Assembly: GCA_946965045.2 (NCBI GenBank) | Contig: OX337238.1 | Coordinates: forward strand, 2,852,001-2,916,000 | Reading direction: 5' to 3' | Length of the DNA stretch: 64,000 nt | Source of the DNA: Epithemia pelagica | Taxonomy: Eukaryota; Bacillariophyta; Bacillariophyceae; Surirellales; Surirellaceae | In this document: piece by piece, positions 32,833 through 42,976 of the stretch | Position numbering within the stretch: the stretch's first letter is position 1 | Layout of the letters: each line of letters opens with the position of its first letter | Notes under the pieces: model-generated | The model's database searches: none | Told to the model about the DNA's origin: nothing | Seen by the model: only the letters and a program-made list of their open reading frames with translations | Made by a program: the position numbers and the translations under genes

Positions 32833-33951
32833 AAAGTGTGAATTGAGAAATATAAATACTATGATTTAAACTCAGTCATTTACCAACATTCTGGGAGAAA
32901 TGCACTCCACGTTGTGTTACACAAACGTGCGAAAGCAAACATAGTTCTAGAGAGCTCACTTCGAGCAATCACTTCGTGATGTTGCTACGATCCTGTGTCA
33001 CAAGGAACGATCTGCTTTGTTGGACCCACTGCATTGAAGTGCATTGCAGAAGTCCCCGGAAAAGATTTTGTGCGTCCGGTCGGTTCTTCTCTAGATCTGA
33101 TGCGTGTCCGCAGGTTTTGTGGAGGCCACTTTTCGACGCCCCACTTCGCCCGGCGTTGCGCCCGGGACGCGCCGGCGGATTCGCGCCATAATTTTTTAAA
33201 ATCCACGTTTTGTCATTGACAATGGGAAATGGGAGTGACAAAATGCCGTTCCGCTGTGGATTTGGCCATTGCAGCAATCTGTTTTGGATATCGTGTACGG
33301 GACGAGAAACTTGTTATGCAAGCCAGCAACAAGACGATCTGGAAGTGCTCTTAAATGGCCTCAAAGACTGAAAGGACAAATCAACTAACCAAGGTAGTAA
33401 TAGGGAGACCACAATGGCGACAAGCCATGGGCAAGAAAACTCCAGCAGCAAAACAAGGTCGTAACCACATAAAGGCCCAATTGAACATTCTCCTACGCCA
33501 GCACGACACCCTCTCCCGAATGATCAGGCTGCAGCAGTATAAACTGTTATCGGTCCATCTCCATCTCCTCTCACTTTCATCAGTTGGCATCTGATGATGA
33601 ATCCTGATCCATATCCTTTTCGTCTCTTGTTGGCAGAATCATCACCATCACAATGAACGAGACGGCCCACACATTTCGCACACGTACGTTTCCAGAGTGT
33701 TTGTGTCAAGGATGATGCTAATGACAATCCAGAATCCAGACACTTTCAAGGACCCACGACCAGGAGGACACTGCTACTGTCAAGCAAATGAGCCACAACC
33801 AGCCAGCATCACACATACCGCGGTTCCGGAACGAGGCGTGCTGCTGGAATAAGGGCGAGACCTCTCTTGTGTCATAGGAGTGCGGGTGAGAACAATCGAT
33901 TGTTAGAATAGGTTGGATAGATGCACTGCCAAGATTGTATTCACTTCTCCT
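32833..33951. other. K8 downstream spacer
   Basis: Offset by about 29,512-29,514 bp from 3321-4437 and nearly identical to it, including the decayed M tail, the GC-rich patch (about 33,130-33,190) and the small open frame at 33355-33594. No gene is supported. Confidence 0.5.
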
Positions 33952-34154
33952 ACCAATGCTCCTTGTGCGACACTCTCCTTGGTTGACAAGAATACATGGT
34001 GTTTTTGCCAAGTATAATCGTTGGGTCAAGAACAGACTCACTGCGATCTACTCCAGGGCGTACTGCAACATGGAAGGAGTCTCATGAGCGCCCTAAGAAG
34101 AAGTCATCATCTGGCATAACTGAGACGAGGAAAATGTCAATTGAGCAGTATAAA
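33952..34154 (+). pseudogene. Kelch 3' relic, second copy
   Basis: Same broken Kelch C-terminal piece as at 4438-4640, with the same deletion and lost stop codon. It was carried along by the block duplication. Confidence 0.8.
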
Positions 34155-34554
34155 TAGTAGGAGTGAAACGCAGTCATGACAATGAGGGTTTGAACTGCTT
34201 TTGCTGTCAAGTGCATTTACAAACATGCTGGGAGAAATGTATTTTCCATAATGACTGGAACGTTCCATTTGCCAAACTCACGACAATGCGGCTACAAAGG
34301 AACACGAAACCAGCAGCACAATTGACCAACAGCCCAACGAGCATACCGCTTTTGGGAGAAGGAAAAGGCGTTTGGCTGCGATGCTGGTGTATTGTGCAAA
34401 ACAGCCAGAAGGAATCTGAAGCTTGGCCTGACTGGAACCCTTTTGCCACCGTATCGTTGGAAGTGTTCGTCCGTTGCAGTCTTGAGGCCCTTTCCCCTCG
34501 AAATGGGATTGTCGGCGATCTTTGGTTTTGTGCGGGGGTGGCTTTTTCTTTCGT

Positions 34555-34592
34555 GGATGGTTTTGGACCCGTTCATCTGTCCAAGGCCATCC
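34555..34592 (+). promoter_or_regulatory. Hairpin module upstream of K9
   Basis: One copy with arms as before K2, ending 183 nt before the ATG. The A-run after it is three bases shorter than at K2, as is common for homopolymers. Confidence 0.6.
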
Positions 34593-34775
34593 ATCCGAGA
34601 ATGCAATGATTGAAATCGCCACCGTGGAGGTGCGTCCGTCGTTGCTGCTGTCTTTCGTTCCGGTTTTGGTGTATTAAAAAAAATATTCAGTCCATCTCGT
34701 TCGGAGTCCATTTTCGTATTGTTTTGAAGAGAAAGACGAAGGTCTGAGGTCAATTCCTGCGAGTTTGCAAGTACT

Positions 34776-35986
34776 ATGACGATGGAACTGCAACAGCAAG
34801 CAAAGCAATCTGGGCTTGCCTTTTTGGACAGTGACAATGACAGTCTTACGCCTCATTGGAATACCAATGACTGGCCTGCCCTTTTAGGTGGGTGGCGTGA
34901 GTATCATGCTTCAGTCGTGCTCGACCATCCCGAACCGGATGACAGGGCACAGACGGTTGTTGTTTTGGGAGGGAAGAAAAAAATCAAGGGTTGACCAACT
35001 CAGTTCAGCTGATGAATTTGGCAGAAGAAAATAAGCAATGGCGGGAAGGACCGCCGTTGAACAGCAACCAAGCCTATCATGCTGCGGTGGTTTGTAGTGG
35101 AGGAGTTTACGTGATAGGAGGAGACAGTGGAAGTTCACGCTTGGATAGTATCGAACGGATTGATGTTCAAAAGTTGTATTCCGAATCCATGGAAAGTTCT
35201 ACCAGCAACCAATGGACGACCCTGACTTGTCGATTGTTGACGGCAAGAGATGAATGTTCGGCTGTTGTCGTGCACAATCGCTATATTGTCGTGATCGGTG
35301 GATCCAACGGAAACTTTTTGTCGTCGGTTGATATAATCGATACAGCTGCCCCAAGCAACCACACTGTGATTGTGGGACCATCCATGACAGTTCCTCGTTG
35401 TGGTTGTGCAAGTGCTGTCATTGGTGATCGCATTTTTGTTGTTGGAGGCTGCAATGGGCACTCTGGAGAAGATCTCAAATCAGTGGAGTACTTGGAGATT
35501 TATGAACCTCCAGGCAATGAGACAATGACCACAGCAGGTGCAGTGTTTCCATCCTCCTGCCGTTGGACACGTCATGACAAGCTTGAGCTTTGCATGTCAC
35601 GCTGTCAGCATGCAGTTGTAGCTGTAGGATCATGTCTGATTGTTATGGGAGGCTACTTTGGCGTGGACACTGCAGAAGTCTTGGATACTCGCCGAAACGC
35701 TGTGTGGACCTTTCCCCAATTATCAGGGCCGCGTTATATCTCCGATGCAGTGGTTCACTCGAGGGGAATTGCTGTGATTAGTGGAGATGACAATGCTTCT
35801 TGTGCGACACTATCGTTGTTTGACAAGAATTCGTGGTATTTTGGTCGACTCAGTGAGCAGCCGCCGAGTACAATCTTTGGGACCAGAACAGACTCACTGC
35901 GATCTGCTCTGGAAGCTACTACAGTATTGAAGGAGTCTGGTGAGCGCCCTAAGAAGATGTTATCAACTGGCAAAACTGAAACGTAG
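34776..35986 (+). pseudogene. Kelch-repeat K9, one-base frameshift
   Basis: Full-length relative of K2 and K11. In the blade-1 loop, K2 has eight A residues after GGGAAG (5466-5473) and K9 has seven (34977-34983), so translation from 34776 stops after 72 codons. The second frame (34991-35986) carries blades 2 to 6 with no further lesion. The blade-3 tract (VVVHNRYIVVIGGSNGNF) matches K1, while the flanking parts match K2, a likely conversion tract. The single homopolymer change could be a very recent mutation or a sequencing or assembly error. Confidence 0.8.
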
Positions 35987-38075
35987 AAAGTGTTAATTGA
36001 GAAATACAGGTACTAGTAGTAAAACATAGTGATGCGAATGAGTTCTATAGGGTTGCTGTTTTCTGCACCGTCTTGTCCTCGTGTTGGCGAAAAAAGTGGT
36101 AGTGGTGTATGGCCTGAAGCTGTCCTTGGCTTTTGTTGCAACGATAATCCGTTTTTGAACTCGGCCCCTATACATTGCATCGCAAAAATTACCACACCAA
36201 TGGATACGAAATGCTCATCCTTTCCAAAGCTGTGCTGCTGCTCAATTCGGTTTGCGCAAAGAAGCAATCGTAATACTTTCTGCGTTCATTCTCACTGTCC
36301 GACAAAAATCCTGAACACTTTTCTCAAGACTCATTGTTAAAGGTCCAATGCTGTTGTGTTTTCGCAGCTGCCGGCATCAAGTCAGTGAGCAAAGAAACTG
36401 GTCTGCAGACAAGTATGGCATTCCTGGTCGCAAAGCAACCTTTCTTCTAGTATACGGGACGAGAAAGCGAACGAACCCGACCAAAGTTGACAGAAAGATG
36501 TTTTCCACATGTCAAGGATCGGCTCGTTTGAGTCAAACTACTAGTGTTCGCAAAGGGAGGTTGGATATTCCAGAATGACAACTGGCACCCGAGTTGGCTA
36601 TTGTGAATGCAACTGGCCCTTGTCGTGATGCAAGTCGTGAACAAACCGAGTTGCCCTGCGTGTGACATAGCATGCCTCCAGTTGTCGCCTTGATGAACTA
36701 GAGTTGGTGACCCCACTCTTCAACTCCATGTGACAAAAGATCGTAACGCCGAACCGTTGGTCTTTTTGTATCAAGGGGCCTTTCAGGCATGTCACTACGT
36801 GGAACGAGAGGTGAACCACACATCAGTGTTTGCAGGGGCGGGCAGTCGAGAACAACACCAAGGCATCGTTCTCCCGAATTCGAGCAACCAGACAGAGTGT
36901 CCAAACACTTTTATGTGTTGACCTTTTGACACGACACCATCACCAACGCCACGATACGTTGTCCTGGTCGAATTCAAGCCTGGGAAAGTATAGCGAGGCA
37001 GGGGGTTCCGAAACTTGGGGGGTTCTAAAGGCGTCATGGTGAAGAGTCGTGTAGGTGAACAGATGCTGGATTCATGAAGTGGTCTGTCTATTTGGGAATG
37101 GAAGGCACCAATGACCAATGAGGGTATTGTTGTGTGCTGTTCGTATACTTGGTGGCCGTCAATTTGGAGCGATTCGAGGCGCACTGGTCAAACACGACAT
37201 CAAACTACAAAAGAATCAAACAACACTTAATGAGAGAGTACATTCCACAACCAAACCACCGAACCGTGAATTGGATTTCTTGGCCGTACCTATCGACAAG
37301 AGCCAAACCAAACAGGGCGACGATGTGAAAGGGAGAAAATGGCTCTGTGAACGAGTTTCCGTGGAAACAACCCATTACGAGTGTCGAGAATGCACGCCAG
37401 AGACGAGACTGTTCGAGTATACTTCTCTGTTCGTTTTGGTCCTCTTCCAGCTCCCATTCATCGTGGTCTGTGCACAATCAGCAAAAATTGTAACCACCAC
37501 TACCATCGCAACGAGAGACCAACGAAGTCAACAAACATCAAGTGATAATTGTGTCACCGCCTTTCGGCATTCCTCTCATGGATGCAACATTCCGTCTCTC
37601 TGATCTCTCTCATAATATCTCTTCAAAGAAAAAGCGCGCGTACGCGCCGACCGGCCGCATGCCGACCGAAGATTCCCGTAAAAACTCAAAAAGTGTCTTG
37701 GAATCCGTGCGACTGATCATTCGTTCACGCGGGATCCAAACCGAAGCTTTTCATTTTCTTTCGAAAAATCGAGACCAAACGACAGAAAGAAGAAGACTCT
37801 TGCTGTCAACCACAAGTCCATGTCGTCGAAGCCTTTGATGCTTTGTTGTGATGCTCTTCCAGAGTGAAGAAAGATTCCCGGTCCCTTTATTATGGGTATT
37901 TGCCCTGAGGTATTTGTGCCGGTTGCATCTATATGATTCTTCGTGTCGCTTCCCCAGGCCCGGTGCCAATTTCAAGTGATCTCGAAAGGAGGTTCGAAGG
38001 TCTTCTAGAATTGGATTGTCAGCGTGTTCGTGGAATCTCTGGTTTTGAGCCCGGGTCGCTTTTTCTGTTTTTCGT
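35987..38075. other. Spacer between K9 and K10
   Basis: The first 850 bp are the K2-type downstream spacer. About 36,840-37,850 matches the spacer before K12 (45,030 on) and partly that before K3. The open frame at 37118-37603 (161 codons) is not kept in the K12 spacer, where the same sequence has stops and length changes, so I do not call it. Nothing else recognised. Confidence 0.5.
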
Positions 38076-38113
38076 GGATGGTTTTGGACCCGTTCATCTG
38101 TCCAAGGCCATCC
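38076..38113 (+). promoter_or_regulatory. Hairpin module upstream of K10
   Basis: A single intact copy (GGATGGTTTTGGAC, loop CCGTTCATCT, GTCCAAGGCCATCC) ending 213 nt before the K10 ATG. The promoter is therefore kept although the gene is shortened. Confidence 0.6.
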
Positions 38114-38326
38114 ATCCGATGAATGATTGAAATCGCTGCTGTGGAGGTGCGTCCGTCGTTGCTGCCGTCTTTCGTTCCAGTTTTGGACAGAATATTCAGT
38201 CCAACCACGTCCATCTCTCTGCCGTTTGTCATTCAAGGCCGGCGGAGGCCACATTGTAGTATTTTCTGTGGTTTCGAGAAGAAAGACGATCCATACCTTG
38301 GTGTTGTCATAAAATCTGCATGTACC

Positions 38327-39010
38327 ATGACGACAACACTGCATATTGTCGTCATTGGTGGATCCAACGGATGCCTTTTGTCGTCGGTTGATATAATCGA
38401 TACAGCCATCACAAGCAACCACACCGTGATTGTGGGACCATCCATGACAGTTCCTCGGTCTGGTTCTGCAAGTGCTGTCATTGGTGATCGCATTTTTGTT
38501 GTTGGAGGCCTCACTGGGTATAATTTAGAAGATCTCAAATCAGTGGAGTACGTGGAGATTCCTGATCCTTCAGGCAATGAGACAAAGGCCACAGCAGGTG
38601 CAGCGTTTCCATCCTCATTTCGTTGGACACTTCATCACAAGCTCAAGCTTTCCATCCTCCCGACTAGACATGCAGTTGTAGCTGTTGGATCATGTCTGAT
38701 TGTTATGGGAGGTTCTGTTGATGTCTTGGATACTCGACGAAACACAGTGTGGACCTTTCCCCCATCAACAGGTTACCGTTGTGCCTACAGTGCTGTGGTT
38801 CACTCGAGGGGAATAGCTGTGATTGGTGGAAATGGCAATGCTGCTTGTGCGACACTCTCTTTGGTTGACAAGAATACGTGGTGTTTTCGTCGACTCATTG
38901 AGCAGGTGCCGAGTACAATCTTTGGGACAAGAACAAACTCACTTCCATCTGCTCCGAAACGCACTACACCATCGAACGAGCTAACCAGAGATGAAGACAA
39001 TGTCAATTGA
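38327..39010 (+). CDS. Truncated Kelch-repeat protein K10
   Basis: 227 residues from the standard ATG. The normal start (MTTTLH) is joined in frame to the strand of blade 3 (IVVIGGSNGC), so blades 1 and 2 and the first strand of blade 3 are deleted (about 165 residues). Blades 4 to 6 are complete. The blade-4 loop is LTGYNLED, the blade-5 entry is ILPTRHAV and the blade-5 loop is three residues shorter (GGSVDVLDT). The tail is diverged (LTRDEDNVN). Half a propeller cannot close by itself, so the product would need to pair with another copy or be non-functional, yet the frame is clean. Confidence 0.65.
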   Translation: MTTTLHIVVIGGSNGCLLSSVDIIDTAITSNHTVIVGPSMTVPRSGSASAVIGDRIFVVGGLTGYNLEDLKSVEYVEIPDPSGNETKATAGAAFPSSFRWTLHHKLKLSILPTRHAVVAVGSCLIVMGGSVDVLDTRRNTVWTFPPSTGYRCAYSAVVHSRGIAVIGGNGNAACATLSLVDKNTWCFRRLIEQVPSTIFGTRTNSLPSAPKRTTPSNELTRDEDNVN

Positions 39011-39179
39011 GACATAAAAATACCAGGAGTATGACGCAGTCATGAGAATGAGAGTTCGAAGTGCTTGCTGTTCTTCCTGAGAAGAAGACGCGTTTACAAA
39101 CATGCTGGGAGTGTACGTTGTGTAACACAAACGAACGACAGCAAACATATAGTTACAACTCACCTCAAGTAATCACTTT

Positions 39180-40204
39180 GTGTTGTTGGTACGATCTTTT
39201 GTAGCACAAGGAACGATTCATGTGGGCTGGTCATAGCACAAGTGGAAGAAAAAACAGTCGGTCTACTCTTGGGTAGAACATCCTCCAAAATGGTCCACAA
39301 TTCATACGACACAGGCACTGGCAAAAAATCCATGCCCCAATTGGTGTTTGATCCAAAGAAGAATCGTGATATGGCAAAAGTCGTACCATGCGTAGTCCTT
39401 CATATCATTGGGTTCATGTTCTGTACTTTGTAGTCGTCCTCACGGCGGATGCAATTATGGGAGAGACAATGTGGTTGGTGTTTTGACAGAGTTGATCGAC
39501 ACGGCGTGTCTGTTGCAAAATCTCCTCGTGAAACCACGATTCCAAAGAATGGGGCTTCGAAACGTCATCCTGGAGGTCATCCTCGGTTTTTTGTAGGAAT
39601 GAAATTGTCCATACAGCACTGCAGTTAATGATTGGAACAGGGGGTTCCTTCCAGAATGACAGTAACCCACCATTTGCCAAACTCACCGCACTTTGGTTAT
39701 TCACGACCTTTGCGACATCTTGTTCCAGATCCACGTCCCAGGAGGTGGAGTGTACCGTGTCTCCGGCTTCCGACGACGACTAGACGAGGGACGGGGGAGA
39801 CTCCAAGACCATGCATGCGTCTACATAATCAAAGACCATGCATTCTTCATCATCCTCTTCTTGTTCGATAGTTGATCGTGTCGGTACTGTCGCTTCTGGT
39901 TGACCAAGGATGATGATAACGACGACAAGGACGACAATGAGGAGGAATACGAAACCAATCGTTGATGGTTTCGAGTGATGGACGACGACAAGACCCTTGT
40001 ACTGGTAGTACTGTTGGGAACAATCGTTGGTGTCACGTGATTGTCGTTGATGTTGTTTGGAGGGTCTTGCAGTTGAAGTGGTGGTGGTGGTCCAAGAGAC
40101 CCACTGCCAACTGCACCATCTGGCCTAACGTGACTCAGCTCATGGTCCAGATGGTTGTTGTCATGTTTCTTCTTCCTGTGTTGGGTGATGGTGTCGTGAA
40201 CCAA
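39180..40204 (-). pseudogene. M-family copy f, heavily decayed
   Basis: Pieces in order on the minus strand are: the 5' part with DHELSHVRPDGAVGSGSL and NHQRLVSYSSSLSSLSS (to about 39,890); a jump to the acidic and WDVD region (LEQDVAKVV, SLESWFHEEILQQTRRVDQL at 39414-39734); and a tail at 39,180-39,330. Between them about 350 bp are missing and the frame changes, and a TAG follows the SDDD region at 39,781. It is convergent with K10. The 5' part is nearly identical to copy g at 61.2 kb. Confidence 0.55.
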
Positions 40205-40348
40205 TGTTTGCTTCGTTTTTCGGTAGGAGTTCTTCTTCTTCTAGTGGTTGTCCGTTCGGGTGGAGATGGGTGTGAAATTGAGGAGAATGCTTTGCCGTTT
40301 GCTTGCTTCTTTGTTGTTGTGTACTACGACTTTGTATGGTTCATGATG

Positions 40349-40350
<2 letters not shown>

Positions 40351-40389
<39 letters not shown>
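40351..40389. repeat. (CT)n microsatellite expansion
   Basis: About nineteen CT units where the sister sequences (61,563, 16,740, 28,706) have a short CTCTCTCTC followed by CTCG. Confidence 0.9.
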
Positions 40390-40392
<3 letters not shown>

Positions 40393-40876
40393 CGTCCTCG
40401 TCGTCCTCCTTCGTCTTGTTACCAATGAGGAGCGTGTGTTGTCTTGAAAGTTGGGGAAGGAGAACCCTTTGCCTGTTATAGTCCGTACAACAGTCGTACA
40501 CTCCTTCATATGTGATAGCCCCAGACTCCAAGGACTTCACCCAAACTTGAAGTCTGTTGTTTGGGGATATCGTTAATTGTTACTACGACTTTCTTTTTCT
40601 TTCCGGAACCTATTTGATGGTCTCTCTTTTTTCGTCCTCGTCTCTTTTCGACGCCCTTTTACAGTTAGCAGTTAGCATCGCAGTCCTACACCCTGCACTC
40701 ACTTCTGTACTACTTTTATCTCATTGGAAGGCATCCGAGTCCCGAGTCCGAATTACTATACTCGAACCTCCGATTCCGATCCCGTCTGAGACGCCCGCGA
40801 CTCGACATAAAAAATAATGAGTCCCCGTCTGTCCGAGTCACGGATGTCACGGGCCAACAAAAAAAAGAGGCACTGT

Positions 40877-40960
40877 TAAAAAAAAAAGGGAATATCTATT
40901 TTAACGCTGCCGCACGCTCCCCGCAGGGAGACGTCGACCGACGCGCCGGGCCAAAAATAG
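40877..40960. other. 84-bp GC-rich insertion
   Basis: Absent from the matching place at 836 in the K1 spacer. It opens with an A-run, then GGGAATATC, then the GC-rich core that contains CTCCCCGCAGGGAG (a short hairpin) and GTCGACCGACGCGCCGG. The ends are AT-rich. No clear target duplication is seen. Its nature is unknown. Confidence 0.5.
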
Positions 40961-41667
40961 TTATTTTCTCAGCTTTGGCCTGGTAGTCGCACTAAAGATC
41001 CACCATCCTTTTTTGTTGGCAGAATCACCATGACGACCTACGGACAAAACGACGGCCCACACACATTCGCACACGTTTCCAGTGTGTTTGTTGTGTCAAG
41101 AATGATAATGATGATCGAGTGATGGCGGCAATCCTCCAGACACACTCACTCACTCCGATGAACAGCACTCTCCAACTGCCATGACGGATGATTTGCGCAG
41201 AGAATGGTTCCTTTTTTGGGAGGATGATGCCAGCCACGAAACTCTCATCCTGTCGTAGTCCCTAGTCCCCGGAACCCTCGTTGCTGAATTTCGCGGGTCC
41301 TTTTTGGGCCACTATATAATACATGAGGATGATACCCAGCCCGAAACGCCGCCATGAATCTCTTCACCAATTATCCTCGAACCAAACCAAAATAAAACAA
41401 AACCATGGAGCCACATTCACAACCACAAGGACGAGGACTACACAATGCTGCTAATACAAAAGGCAGCAGGAGACTAGCATTCTACCATTACCATTGGCAC
41501 TGTTTCGCAACGACTTGTTGAGTTGCGACACTGCTCGTGCCACACAGTGAGGAGAGAACGAGCGATGATGAGGCTAATGATTGAACCATGAGCTCACAAA
41601 GAAGAGCGAACCAAAGTCGCTGTCTCAACGTGGAAGCTCCTAGCATTCGCGTTTGCCAGTGTGGGAC

Positions 41668-42376
41668 TACCTTTACCACTCGTTGTCCTACCCTTCCCCA
41701 CTCACTGAGGACTCACTGAGGAGTAAGTTACTCCCCACACTCACACTACCTAAGCCCCAAAAATTACTGTACTTAGATGTTTTATCTAGTCTAGATCGTG
41801 GTCGGGTCGCGAGTCGCGAGAGTAGTGGGGGATGGGAGACATTGACTCTAAGTATTCTGTCACACTATTTATGCAAAAAGCATGCCTCGGAGTTTGATTG
41901 GCATGCAAAAATTGTGAGATAAATAATACTTAGACATAAAGCGTTCTAAATCATCCGATGAAATCGGATGAGGTCACTTAAGTTACGGGGAACATTTAAA
42001 GATTACCTAGTGCCCCATCGAAAGTAGGGCAAGCTTTATTGTCTAACACTAATTAGGATCACGACTACTAAGTATCCATTGAGAGAACCGATCACTTAGG
42101 AAGACCGAAGATTACCTAGGGTGCACTGGCACGACTCCTCGTGACAAAGGAAGCTAACATACTTTAATAGCCCGGGGGGACTCCTCGTCGCAGGGCGCTC
42201 CTCGTGGCTTAACTCCTCGTCGGGCAATAGCTTCTCGTCGTGGACTGCCCCCTCGATCCGCTTACGCGGATCTCACAGGGGCAGTCCACTCCTCGTCGCT
42301 ATTGCCCTTCTCGGAGGTAAGCCATTCCTCACACCCTAGCTCCTCCTCATCCGCCCTCAGCTATTAAAGTAGACTT
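41668..42376. mobile_element. Unclassified ~709-bp insertion with nested hairpin
   Basis: The K1, K5, K8 and K14 spacers read GTGGGACAACCGTG. Here about 709 bp separate GTGGGAC from AACCGTG, with at most a 2-bp AC duplication. No terminal inverted repeat longer than a few bases, no poly(A) tail and no coding capacity are visible. Inside are a near palindrome (GGAGTAAGTTACTCC), a CATCCGAT/ATCGGATG stem, about eight CTCCTCGT-like direct repeats and a large nested inverted repeat at 42206-42323. I cannot place it in a known class. Confidence 0.6.
42206..42323. repeat. Nested four-step inverted repeat
   Basis: Perfect paired arms in order, outside to inside: GGCTTA with TAAGCC (42206 and 42318), GGGCAATAGC with GCTATTGCCC (42222 and 42298), TGGACTGCCCC with GGGGCAGTCCA (42241 and 42278), GATCCGC with GCGGATC (42255 and 42266). 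The unpaired parts between arms on both sides are copies of a CTCCTCGTCG word. As single strand it would fold into a long interrupted hairpin. Confidence 0.85.
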
Positions 42377-42686
42377 ACAACCGTGTGTGATCGATGATTG
42401 GATTGGAACCTATGGATTTGGCCCATTTCGTTGCGCATGGAGGAGGATAGAGCGTTTGGCTGTGATGCTGATGTATTGTACAAACAGCTAGAAGGAATTT
42501 GAAAAGTGCCTCAAGACTGTAACGGACAAGTACTGCTAAATTACCAATATACAGTGGCAAAGGGGTTCCAGTGAGGCCACGCGTTCTTCGAAGTGGCAAA
42601 AGGGGTTTCAGTGAGGCCACGCGTTCTTCTAAATGGTCAGTGTATTCGTGGAATCTCTGGATTTGTGCCGAAGCAGTTATTTTCGT
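42377..42686. other. Spacer before K11, right part
   Basis: Continuation of the K1-type spacer after the insertion. A small tandem duplication at about 42,555-42,630 repeats the GTGAGGCCACGCGTTCTTC unit twice. No gene. Confidence 0.5.
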
Positions 42687-42776
42687 GGATGGTTTTGGAC
42701 CCGTTCATCTGTCCAAAGTCATCCGATCAATAAGAGAAGGATGGTTTTGGACGTGTTCATCTGTCCAAGGCCATCC
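42687..42776 (+). promoter_or_regulatory. Tandem hairpin modules upstream of K11
   Basis: Two copies, 42687-42724 and 42739-42776, spaced 52 bp as before K8, the second ending 200 nt before the ATG. Confidence 0.6.
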
Positions 42777-42976
42777 ATCCGAGAATATACGACCATGATT
42801 CAAATCGCCGCGTAGAGGTGCATCCGTCGTTGCTGCCGTCTTTGGTTCCTGCTTTGGTGTGAAAGGTCCAAAATATTCAGTCCATTTTGTTCGGAGTCCA
42901 TTTTCGTATTTTTTTGAGGAGAAAGACGAAACTCTGAGGTCCATTCCTTGGTGTTGTCATAAAATCTGCAAGTACC

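Larger units (their letters stand above)
40205..41667. other. Spacer before K11, left part
   Basis: It begins as the 5' part of M copy f, with a CT repeat at 40351-40389 (about 19 units; only a few units at 61,565). Near 40,550 it passes into the spacer type found before K1, and carries an 84-bp GC-rich insertion at about 40,877-40,960 that K1 lacks. From 40,980 it matches 850-1540 closely, with the TATATAA motif near 41,310. Confidence 0.5.

Noticed and set aside
34776-35986. Programmed frameshifting in K9 at the A-run.
   Set aside because: Its close relative K2 reads through in one frame with A8, so a simple base loss is the plainer explanation.
37118-37603. 161-codon plus-strand frame in the K9-K10 spacer.
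   Set aside because: The matching sequence near 45,370-45,750 has length changes and stops, so the frame is not kept.
41668-42376. Possible solo LTR, because the length equals that of the Copia LTR (709 bp).
   Set aside because: No similarity to the LTR, no TG start and no 5-bp duplication. The equal length is a coincidence.
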